From the NCBI GenBank assembly GCA_014879435.1, contig JACSSB010000387.1:1-5369 (forward strand): a DNA stretch of 5,369 nt, written 5' to 3'. This document shows positions 1 through 5,369 of this stretch, one piece after another; the first letter of the stretch is position 1; every line of letters starts with the position of its first letter. This stretch comes from Phycisphaerales bacterium. GTDB taxonomy: Bacteria; Pseudomonadota; Gammaproteobacteria; Competibacterales; Competibacteraceae. The position numbers were made by a program, and so were the translations under genes. A model generated the notes under the pieces. That model was not told the DNA's origin, ran no database searches, and saw only the letters and a program-made list of their open reading frames with translations.

Positions 1-1091
1 ATATCCCAACGATCCAAGACCTCAGCCAATGTTACGCCGTTGACAGTGTGGGTATCGCGGTGCAGCAATCCAGCCCGCTCCAATTCGCCCAAGATCGCGA
101 CTACCCCACCGGCCCGATGGACATCTTCCATGTGGTACTGCGGGGTAGCGGGTGCGACCTTGCACAGATTCGGCACTTGCCGCGACAAACGGTCGATGTC
201 GCGCATGCTGAAATCCACACCGGCCTCTTGCGCCGCCGCCAGCAGATGCAGCACGGTATTGGTGGAGCCGCCCATGGCGATATCCAGGCTCATGGCGTTT
301 TCGAAGGCGGCGAAAGTAGCGATGCCGCGTGGCAACACCGAAGCATCGTCTTGCTCATAGTAGCGCTTGGCGAGTTCGACGATGCGTCGCCCTGCTTCCA
401 GGAATAATTCCTGGCGGTCGGCGTGGGTGGCCAGCAGCGAGCCGTTGCCTGGAAGACTCAGGCCCAGCGCCTCGGTCAGACAATTCATGGAATTAGCGGT
501 GAACATGCCAGAGCAGGAGCCACAGGTCGGACAGGCCGAGCGTTCGTATTCGGCCACCGTGGCGTCATCGATTTGATCATCGGCAGCGGCGATCATGGCA
601 TCCACCAGATCCAACTTGTGCACCGCCAGCCGGGTCTTGCCTGCCTCCATCGGCCCACCGGAAACGAAGATCGCCGGAATATTGAGCCGCAGTGCTGCCA
701 TCAACATGCCGGGGGTGATCTTGTCGCAATTGGAGATGCACACCAGCGCATCGGCACAGTGGGCGTTGACCATGTATTCGACCGAATCGGCGATCAACTC
801 GCGTGAGGGCAGCGAATACAACATGCCGCCATGACCCATGGCGATGCCGTCATCGACCGCAATAGTGTTGAATTCCTTGGCGATACCACCTGCCTTTTCG
901 ATCTCACGCGCCACCAATTGCCCCAGATCCTTGAGGTGGACATGGCCGGGTACGAACTGGGTAAAAGAATTGGCGATGGCGATGATCGGTTTACCGAAAT
1001 CGCCGTCCTGAATGCCGGTGGCCCGCCATAGAGCACGGGCACCCGCCATATTGCGGCCATGCGTGGTGGTGCGGGAACGATAATCGGGCAT
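1..1091 (-). CDS. ilvD: Dihydroxy-acid dehydratase, N-terminal 363 codons (runs off the left edge)
   Basis: This enzyme removes water from 2,3-dihydroxy-3-methylvalerate and 2,3-dihydroxyisovalerate to give the 2-oxo acid precursors of isoleucine and valine (and of leucine and pantothenate) in the cytoplasm. The reverse-strand translation starts MPDYRSRTTTHGRNMAGARA and follows the E. coli IlvD pattern throughout. Visible motifs include VDDGIAMGHGGM (79-90), SNCDKITPGM (120-129), SGGPMEAGKT (144-153), CPTCGSCSGMF (187-197) and AMGGSTNTVLHL (272-283). Cys122 and Cys193 fit the iron-sulfur ligands, and Asp81, Asp123 and Lys124 fit the magnesium site. The segment NSFTQFVPGHVHL (41-53) has no cysteine, unlike [2Fe-2S] dehydratases, so an oxygen-sensitive [4Fe-4S] enzyme of the E. 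coli class is inferred. The ATG at 1091 has a GGAG seven bases upstream. The family is about 616 residues, so roughly 250 C-terminal residues lie outside the window. No frameshift is seen. Confidence 0.97.
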   Translation of the reverse strand, partial: MPDYRSRTTTHGRNMAGARALWRATGIQDGDFGKPIIAIANSFTQFVPGHVHLKDLGQLVAREIEKAGGIAKEFNTIAVDDGIAMGHGGMLYSLPSRELIADSVEYMVNAHCADALVCISNCDKITPGMLMAALRLNIPAIFVSGGPMEAGKTRLAVHKLDLVDAMIAAADDQIDDATVAEYERSACPTCGSCSGMFTANSMNCLTEALGLSLPGNGSLLATHADRQELFLEAGRRIVELAKRYYEQDDASVLPRGIATFAAFENAMSLDIAMGGSTNTVLHLLAAAQEAGVDFSMRDIDRLSRQVPNLCKVAPATPQYHMEDVHRAGGVVAILGELERAGLLHRDTHTVNGVTLAEVLDRWD

Positions 1092-1098
1092 AACTCAA

Positions 1099-1102
1099 CT
1101 CC
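1099..1102 (-). promoter_or_regulatory. Ribosome binding site of ilvD
   Basis: The minus strand reads GGAG, then seven bases (TTGAGTT), then the ATG of ilvD at 1091. This is normal Shine-Dalgarno spacing. It supports the chosen start, which also matches the start of the E. coli protein. Confidence 0.75.
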
Positions 1103-1198
1103 ACAAGACGGAAAACGGGGTCGGTCGGCGCGATCCGCAAAGATCGAAGACCGCCGAAGCTGTGAAAATTTTACGTCAATTTTTATCTTGCGATGACA

Positions 1199-1231
1199 AT
1201 ATGAAGCGATGAGTGTCACATCGCTTCATAT
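1199..1231. repeat. Perfect 13-bp inverted repeat just downstream of recB (possible terminator or mRNA-stabilising hairpin)
   Basis: The arms ATATGAAGCGATG (1199-1211) and CATCGCTTCATAT (1219-1231) are exact reverse complements around a seven-base loop, AGTGTCA. On the recB transcript the stem begins 11 bases after the stop codon, a natural place for a terminator or a 3'-end protecting hairpin. No run of T follows the stem on either strand (TGTCATCGC on the minus strand), so it is not a textbook intrinsic terminator. A dyad protein-binding site upstream of ilvD is an alternative. The structure is certain; its role is inferred. Confidence 0.6.
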
Positions 1232-1242
1232 ATTGGACACGA

Positions 1243-4200
1243 TCAAGCGATGTCTGGCATCGTCTCATCGATTTCGGCATTGCCAGTGGCCATCAAGCGA
1301 TCCAGTGCCGTCACCAGTGCGGATGTCGGGCGATCATGGAATACGCCACACTCCGCTCCCAGCGTCGGGTCCATGCCACGCAGAAACAAATAAAAGACCC
1401 CACCGAAATGGCGCTGGTAGTCATAATCCGGCAGCCGCCAACGCAAATAGCGGTGCAGCGCCACGCTATAGATCAGATATTGCAGCACGTAAGCTTCCCG
1501 CGCCATGACCGCCGCCAAACGCTCGCCTCGGTAGGCCGCCGCTTCCGCGCCAAGCCAATTGGATTTGTAATCCACCAGCCAAAATCGGCCATTGGCTTCA
1601 AACACCAGATCGATGAAACCTTTCATATAGCCGCGTAAGGGACTGAACTCCAGGTTTTCGATCATTTCTTGGAATGGACCGGTGTGTTGTCCGTATCGTT
1701 CCAGTACCTTGCGCAAGGTATCCGCACGCAGATGAGCCAACGGATAACTGAATTCCAATTCGTTCAAGCGCCGATCTGAACTCACCCCAGCCAAGCACAA
1801 CCCGTCCTGATTCAGCGGTGTTGCCAGCACTCGCCGCACCAGATCAGCGACCACCGATGTCCATTCCACCGGGTCCAGGCCATGGCCTTCCAGGGTCCGG
1901 CTGACCAGCGCTTCCACACGTTCCTCATCGGCAATTTGGGTGAAATCCAACCGCTCGAACAAGGCATGCAGGCAAATACCGGCCCGCGCCCCGCGTGGAA
2001 AATCGAAAATACTCTTGCCAGGAACGACAAGGGCGCTCTCCTCCACCAGCGCTTCGGGGAGTGTGGTGCTCAAATCATGATCGGGTGTCTCAATCGATTG
2101 ACCGGCGGTCAGCGTAGTAAAGCTGCCGATGCGCCAGAATTCCAGAGGTGCTCCAGAAAACTCGCGTGCCGCCAAAGTGGGTTCCGTGGTCGTGGGTGGC
2201 CGATAAGGCGATGCCGAGGCTGTGGGCAACGGGGTGATGGCGACCGTCTCACCTGCCGCAGCAAATACCGTTTGTAATTCGTGGCGCAACGCTGGCGCCG
2301 TGATCACCTCGAAACGCTGTCGGGCCACCTCCAGGCGATCCTGGGACGGCCCCACCACCGGCGGATGATGCAGCAACCAAGCCGGTGGCGCGGTTTCAGC
2401 ATCCTTGATCTTGCCCCAGACCAAGGTACAGCGCTGTTTGGCGCGGGTCAGAGCGACATAGAACAGCCGCAGGTTTTCCGCCATTTCCTCGCGCAAAGCC
2501 TGCTGTCGTGCCGGATGCTGCTCATCGACACCGATGGCGAGCATGGCACCCGCTTTGGCCGGATCGTGATACAGCAGAGCGGTCTGGCCTTTTTCAGCGT
2601 GTAAGCGGCCATCCCACAGAAAAGGGCAGAACACCAGCGGATATTCCAACCCCTTACTTTTGTGGACGGTAACGATACGCACCAGATTCTCGTCGCTTTC
2701 CAAGCGCAGCATCTGTTCTTCGTCCTTGTTAGCTGGGGCGCGCTGGCGATCACCGAGCCATTTCAGTAAATCCGCCATACCCGGATGATTCTGGCTGGCC
2801 AAATGCAGCAGTTCGGCCAAATGCAGCAGATTGGTCAAACGCCGCTCGCCATCGCGGAAAGCCAGCACGCGTTGCGGCACTCCCTCACCGCTCAGCCAAG
2901 CGCGGAAAAAGCGCATGAAACCGTGCTCACGCCACAACTGCCGATAATCCTGGAATTTTTCCAGCCATTCCGTCCAAGGCTGTTCCGTTTCGCGTAAGCG
3001 ATAGAGTTCCTCGCCGCTCAAGCCGAACAGATCGGAAGCCAGTACCGTGCGGAGCCGACCCTCGTTGCCCGGTTCCGCCACCGCTGCTAGCAGCCAGTAC
3101 AGTTGCGATGCCTCGTCGGAAGCGAACACGCTGTCGTCGGCGTGCTGGACGCTAGGCACACCCAGCTGCAATAACTCATTGCGAATCAGGCGCCCCTGGC
3201 GATGACTGCGCACGAGCACGGCGATATCGCCACCGGCCAGTGGTCGTTCGCCGATATGGGCCTGATCGCGTGTACCCAAATTCAGTAATCGAGCGATTTC
3301 GGCGGCGGTGGCCCGCGCTGCTTTGCGATTGGCGGTATCTTTATTCAGCGGGATGTCGCCATCGGGTTCCAACAACCAGATCTGTAGCGGTGGTTCCTGT
3401 CGCCCCTGAATCCACAGCGGTTCGTGCTGTTTGCGTTCGGCGGGAATCGCCGGGTGAAAGGGGATGTCGTTGAATAAAAAAGGCCCATCCTTAGCCGTGC
3501 CAAAGACCGCATTCAGTGCAGTCAGCAAACGCGGATCGGAGCGCCAATTGACATCGAGGGTATAACGCTTGAGTTCGGGCGTGTCGTGGCGGGCGCTGAG
3601 ATAAGCGAAGATGTCGGCACCACGAAAGCTGTAAATCGCCTGTTTGGGATCGCCCACCAGAAATACCGGCTTGGTGGTCCCGCCGTAGATGGCACGGAAG
3701 ATGGCGTATTGCACCGGGTCGGTGTCTTGAAATTCGTCGATCAGGGCAGCGGCATAGCGACGACGCAGGGTTTCGATCAGCGCCGTGCCTTGTTGCGGAT
3801 GCTTCAACGCCTGATACAGATCGAGCAACAGATCGTCGTAGGATTGAATATGTTGCTGGCGTTTGCGGATCGCTAATTCGCTATTGCAGTACTCCAATAA
3901 TTTGATGGGAATCCGATGTTGACCGTAATACACCAACGCATCGCGGGCCTTTATTAGTGCCTCGCAAGCATCGAAGAACGGATGTTGGGGTGCGATCTGG
4001 CCCTTTTTGAGTGATTTCTTGTCTTGCAGTTTGCGCGTGGTGAAATGCCCGAACTTGTCAAACAGCGCCAAGGTGGGCGTTTCGGCACTTAGATAGGCGT
4101 GCATCATCTGCAGCCAACTGGGGATGGAATTTTTGCGGTAGACGTTGCCGTTGAGCGCCTTATCCCTCATGAATAGATCCGTGATCTCGGCATGTTCCTG

Positions 4201-4878
4201 TAGCCAAATCACACGCGCTTGCTGGAAGGCAGTGGCGAAAGCCTGTTCCAACACCGCGCCATCCTCCTCGCCGGGGGGAGTGATGATCTGGAGATAGGGC
4301 TTACCCAGATAGCGCTCGATCTGCGCTAGCAATGTTTCCGGACTCTGCTTTTTTTCCAGCAGGTATTGCACCAGCAGCGGCGAACCGGCGTAAAACTCCC
4401 GTCGCCAGAAATCCTCGGCAATTTCTTGCAGCAGATCGCCGGTATCGGTCATCAACTCGGTTTCGAAAGATAATCCGCTTTCAAAAGCGTTATCGCCGAG
4501 CACCCGCTTGCAGAAACCGTGAATGGTGAAGATCGCCGCTTCATCGAAACCGCGCACGGCGTTGTTCAAGCGGCGAATAGTGAGTTCCCGATCCGGCAAC
4601 AGATCAAGCAGACGGGTAGCGAGTTCGTCCTGTTCGGCGGCGCGGCCACGCAGGAACGCGAGGCGCAGATCCGACAATCGGGTGCGGATACGGTCGCGCA
4701 ATTCCTTGGTGGCGGCGTTGGTGTAGGTCACCACCAGAATGCGGTTGACGGGAATTCCGGCCTCGACCACCAATCGCGCATAGAGCGCAGTGATGGTATA
4801 GGTTTTACCGGTACCGGCGCTGGCCTCGATCAGATTCAGATCAGCCAGTGGAACGTATAAAGGATCGAGGCGCTGCAT
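1243..4878 (-). CDS. recB: RecBCD enzyme subunit RecB (exodeoxyribonuclease V beta chain)
   Basis: RecB is the 3'-5' helicase and sole nuclease subunit of RecBCD, which processes double-strand breaks and loads RecA. The 1211-residue product is slightly longer than E. coli RecB (1180). Superfamily 1 helicase motifs occur in order: Walker A EASAGTGKT (18-26), motif Ia around TYTNAATKEL (51-60), IHGFCKRVL (119-127), DEFQD (381-385), VGDPKQAIYSFRGAD (408-422), VNWRS (443-447), VTVHKSKGLEYPLVF (736-750) and LFYVALTRAKQR (805-816). The C-terminal nuclease domain has His971 (GICLHALFE), Asp1090 (KGFIDLVF), Asp1103 and Lys1105 (VDYKSNW), and a QYLIY motif (1133-1137), matching the E. coli active-site pattern. 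The ATG at 4878 is the first possible start in this frame because an in-frame TGA lies three codons upstream (4887-4885). The Shine-Dalgarno is weak. No recC or recD is visible next to it. The gene appears intact and functional. Confidence 0.97.
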   Translation of the reverse strand: MQRLDPLYVPLADLNLIEASAGTGKTYTITALYARLVVEAGIPVNRILVVTYTNAATKELRDRIRTRLSDLRLAFLRGRAAEQDELATRLLDLLPDRELTIRRLNNAVRGFDEAAIFTIHGFCKRVLGDNAFESGLSFETELMTDTGDLLQEIAEDFWRREFYAGSPLLVQYLLEKKQSPETLLAQIERYLGKPYLQIITPPGEEDGAVLEQAFATAFQQARVIWLQEHAEITDLFMRDKALNGNVYRKNSIPSWLQMMHAYLSAETPTLALFDKFGHFTTRKLQDKKSLKKGQIAPQHPFFDACEALIKARDALVYYGQHRIPIKLLEYCNSELAIRKRQQHIQSYDDLLLDLYQALKHPQQGTALIETLRRRYAAALIDEFQDTDPVQYAIFRAIYGGTTKPVFLVGDPKQAIYSFRGADIFAYLSARHDTPELKRYTLDVNWRSDPRLLTALNAVFGTAKDGPFLFNDIPFHPAIPAERKQHEPLWIQGRQEPPLQIWLLEPDGDIPLNKDTANRKAARATAAEIARLLNLGTRDQAHIGERPLAGGDIAVLVRSHRQGRLIRNELLQLGVPSVQHADDSVFASDEASQLYWLLAAVAEPGNEGRLRTVLASDLFGLSGEELYRLRETEQPWTEWLEKFQDYRQLWREHGFMRFFRAWLSGEGVPQRVLAFRDGERRLTNLLHLAELLHLASQNHPGMADLLKWLGDRQRAPANKDEEQMLRLESDENLVRIVTVHKSKGLEYPLVFCPFLWDGRLHAEKGQTALLYHDPAKAGAMLAIGVDEQHPARQQALREEMAENLRLFYVALTRAKQRCTLVWGKIKDAETAPPAWLLHHPPVVGPSQDRLEVARQRFEVITAPALRHELQTVFAAAGETVAITPLPTASASPYRPPTTTEPTLAAREFSGAPLEFWRIGSFTTLTAGQSIETPDHDLSTTLPEALVEESALVVPGKSIFDFPRGARAGICLHALFERLDFTQIADEERVEALVSRTLEGHGLDPVEWTSVVADLVRRVLATPLNQDGLCLAGVSSDRRLNELEFSYPLAHLRADTLRKVLERYGQHTGPFQEMIENLEFSPLRGYMKGFIDLVFEANGRFWLVDYKSNWLGAEAAAYRGERLAAVMAREAYVLQYLIYSVALHRYLRWRLPDYDYQRHFGGVFYLFLRGMDPTLGAECGVFHDRPTSALVTALDRLMATGNAEIDETMPDIA

Positions 4879-4917
4879 ATCGGCTCATCGGCTTAGAACG
4901 GGGATAAGTGACGCGAG

Positions 4918-4933
4918 GTGCCGACTTCGGCTC
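4918..4933 (-). other. Small hairpin in the recB leader
   Basis: GCCG (4920-4923) and CGGC (4928-4931) pair around the four bases ACTT. After one T:T mismatch, GG (4917-4918) can pair with CC (4933-4934). It would fold in the recB 5' untranslated region about 40 bases before the ATG. The stem is short and its function is unknown. Confidence 0.3.
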
Positions 4934-4947
4934 CCGCATTCCGATGG

Positions 4948-4975
4948 AGTATAAGAGTTATGCAGTTGTGGGCAA
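4948..4975 (-). promoter_or_regulatory. Candidate sigma70-type promoter for recB
   Basis: On the minus strand TTGCCC (4975-4970) serves as a -35 hexamer and TATACT (4953-4948) as a -10 hexamer, 16 bases apart. The -10 matches the consensus TATAAT at five of six positions; the -35 matches TTGACA only in its TTG and one further base. Transcription would begin near 4941, giving a leader of about 60 bases before the recB ATG. The promoter lies outside the insertion sequence, so recB could be expressed independently of it. This is a pattern match only. Confidence 0.35.
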
Positions 4976-4983
4976 CGGGCAAC
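4970..4983. repeat. Tandem duplication of GGGCAAC
   Basis: The heptamer GGGCAAC occurs twice in perfect tandem, three bases from the inferred end of the insertion sequence. The first copy also forms GTTG-TGGG-CAAC (4965-4976). It overlaps the candidate -35 box of recB and would fall inside the guide of an omega-RNA read out of the element. It could be a chance microsatellite. Confidence 0.5.
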
Positions 4984-4994
4984 GGTTGACATCC

Positions 4995-5016
4995 TCCCCA
5001 CCGTAAACGAAGGGGA
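4995..5016. repeat. Right-end stem-loop of the insertion sequence
   Basis: TCCCC (4995-4999) pairs with GGGGA (5012-5016). Within the 12-base loop CG (5002-5003) can pair with CG (5008-5009) around TAAA, giving an imperfect hairpin. It lies five bases inside the TCAA terminus. Such subterminal hairpins are recognised by TnpA on single-stranded DNA. Confidence 0.65.
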
Positions 5017-5020
5017 TTCC

Positions 5021-5038
5021 TGGCTCACTTTAGAGCCA
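5021..5038. repeat. Perfect 6-bp hairpin across the tnpB stop codon
   Basis: TGGCTC (5021-5026) and GAGCCA (5033-5038) are exact reverse complements around six bases, ACTTTA. The tnpB stop codon (5027-5025) lies partly in the arm and partly in the loop. With the next stem-loop it makes a two-hairpin 3' end, as expected for an omega-RNA scaffold. Confidence 0.6.
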
Positions 5039-5369
5039 GCGTATGATGCCCCATACGGAGAATGTTCATTGCGGCATTGACGTCGCGGTCAAGGATCGCG
5101 CCGCATTCACCACACACCCATTCTCTGATCCCAAGACCTTCTCGACCTTTTGGGCCGCCGATTGCGCCGCAATCAGAACAGGTTTGGGTTGAGAAGCGTT
5201 CACTGACTTCTCGATACACCACCTTCCGCGTCATCGCTTTATATTCAAGAAGGTGGCGGAACATGGCCCAACCGGCATCGTGGACTGATTTTGCCATGTT
5301 CGTTTTTGCTAGACGGGCGCTTCCTACATCGCCCACCACAATCAATTCACATTCTTTCGTGAGCCGATC
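5025..5369 (-). CDS. tnpB: TnpB-family RNA-guided nuclease (OrfB transposon protein), C-terminal 114 codons, RuvC-II glutamate replaced by glycine
   Basis: TnpB proteins are omega-RNA-guided DNA nucleases of IS200/IS605 elements and ancestors of Cas12. The frame is open from the right edge to a TGA at 5027-5025. A TTG at 5345 could be read as a start but lies inside the conserved domain, so this is a partial gene. Numbering from the edge, the fragment shows the RuvC-II strand LIVVGDV (9-15), the region AKSVHDAGWAMFRHLLEYKA (26-45), a four-cysteine zinc ribbon (Cys64, Cys67, Cys86, Cys89) and the RuvC-III motif DRDVNAAMNIL (94-104). The family is about 350-450 residues, so the RuvC-I aspartate and the N-terminal DNA/RNA-binding part are outside the window. 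Gly13 occupies the place of the usual catalytic glutamate of VVEDL. The protein may be inactive, or may use a relocated acidic residue such as Glu83 in GIREWVC. Confidence 0.93.
   Translation of the reverse strand, partial: DRLTKECELIVVGDVGSARLAKTNMAKSVHDAGWAMFRHLLEYKAMTRKVVYREVSERFSTQTCSDCGAIGGPKGREGLGIREWVCGECGAILDRDVNAAMNILRMGHHTLALK

Larger units (their letters stand above)
1092..1242. other. Intergenic region between recB and ilvD
   Basis: These 151 bases separate the recB stop from the ilvD start. The recB-proximal half holds a strong inverted repeat (1199-1231). It is followed on the minus strand by an AT-rich patch (about 1165-1190) containing TAAAAT (1173-1168) and TTGACG (1179-1174). 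A TTGTCA lies at 1199-1194, but its spacing to TAAAAT is 20 bases, too long for a convincing sigma70 promoter. The ilvD-proximal part (1103-1160) is GC-rich and shows no leader peptide or clear attenuator. An ilvD promoter probably lies in this region, but I cannot place it. Confidence 0.5.
4879..4985 (-). other. recB leader region between the insertion sequence and recB
   Basis: This 107-base stretch lies between the inferred right end of the insertion sequence and the recB start. It holds a tandem GGGCAAC pair, a candidate promoter and a short hairpin, all listed separately. The recB ATG is preceded by GAGCCGAT, so ribosome binding would be weak. No remnant of recC or another recognisable protein is seen. 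Confidence 0.5.
4986..5038 (-). ncRNA. Probable 3' scaffold of the TnpB-associated omega-RNA (reRNA)
   Basis: In this family a non-coding RNA overlaps the end of tnpB, ends at the right end of the element, and takes its guide from the flanking DNA. Here the minus strand reads a perfect 6-bp hairpin across the tnpB stop (5038-5021), then the right-end hairpin with TCCCC/GGGGA arms (5016-4995), then TCAA (4989-4986). The guide would start at 4985 and read CCGTTGCCCGTTGCCCACAA. The RNA start is not defined and probably lies further upstream inside tnpB. The structures are visible; the RNA itself is inferred. Confidence 0.45.
4986..5369 (-). mobile_element. IS200/IS605-type element, right-end portion
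   Basis: The region combines the 3' part of a tnpB-type gene with a right end typical of these elements: a short imperfect hairpin with CCCC/GGGG arms (4995-5016) just after the gene and, on the minus strand, GATGTCAA at the outer edge. TCAA is the right-end cleavage sequence known for IS608, and the pattern of GGGGAGGATGTCAA after a tnpB stop is common in this group. These elements move as single strands through a TnpA HUH transposase and make no target-site duplication. No tnpA is visible. The left end and most of tnpB lie beyond 5369, so I cannot say whether the copy is autonomous. The end at 4986 is inferred from the TCAA motif. Confidence 0.8.

Noticed and set aside
48..834. Several overlapping plus-strand frames opposite ilvD.
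   Set aside because: They are antisense to a clearly conserved dehydratase, and their translations show no recognisable domain.
1168..1199. A possible ilvD promoter with TTGTCA and TAAAAT.
   Set aside because: The spacing is 20 bases, outside the usual range, so I do not list it as a promoter.
794..1219. A 141-codon minus-strand frame crossing the ilvD start.
   Set aside because: It is an out-of-frame shadow of ilvD. The true frame has unmistakable homology, a Shine-Dalgarno and the expected N-terminus.
1213..4860. Multiple plus- and minus-strand frames inside recB, up to 141 codons long.
   Set aside because: They overlap conserved RecB motifs in another frame, and none has a recognisable domain or a credible ribosome site.
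4885..4992. A 35-codon minus-strand reading frame in the recB frame, ending two codons before the recB ATG.
   Set aside because: Its ATG lies inside the insertion sequence terminus, directly abutting the GGGGAGG with no proper spacing, and the product resembles no family I recognise. Its only use is to show the in-frame stop that fixes the recB start.
1..5369. CRISPR array, tRNA or rRNA genes.
   Set aside because: I see no regularly spaced repeats, no cloverleaf pattern and no rRNA motifs on either strand.

Overview
The window looks like a piece of a proteobacterial chromosome, most likely from a gammaproteobacterium. The visible part of its dihydroxy-acid dehydratase follows the Escherichia coli protein closely, as I remember it, and it carries an E. 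coli-type RecB. I cannot name the genus. All three genes lie on the minus strand, so transcription runs from right to left.

Layout, right to left. Positions 5369 to 4986 are the 3' part of an IS200/IS605-type insertion sequence. It contains the C-terminal 114 codons of a TnpB-family protein (5369-5025) and a right end with two stem-loops that stops at a TCAA cleavage-type sequence (4989-4986). Positions 4985 to 4879 are a 107-base recB leader with a tandem heptamer, a plausible sigma70-like promoter and a small hairpin. Positions 4878 to 1243 are a complete recB of 1211 codons, with every helicase motif and the nuclease catalytic residues present. Positions 1242 to 1092 are an intergenic stretch dominated by a perfect 13-bp inverted repeat. 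Positions 1091 to 1 are the N-terminal 363 codons of ilvD, which runs off the left edge.

The genes do not form one pathway. RecB is the main helicase-nuclease subunit of the RecBCD double-strand-break repair enzyme, and IlvD makes branched-chain amino acid precursors. The usual partners are not next to recB: ilvD sits where recD often follows, and an insertion sequence lies just upstream.

The most interesting part is the right edge. The TnpB fragment has glycine where the RuvC-II catalytic glutamate is normally found, yet its zinc ribbon and DRDxNAA motif look intact. Its presumed omega-RNA 3' end points into the recB leader on the coding strand, so a transcript leaving the element would carry recB leader sequence as its guide.
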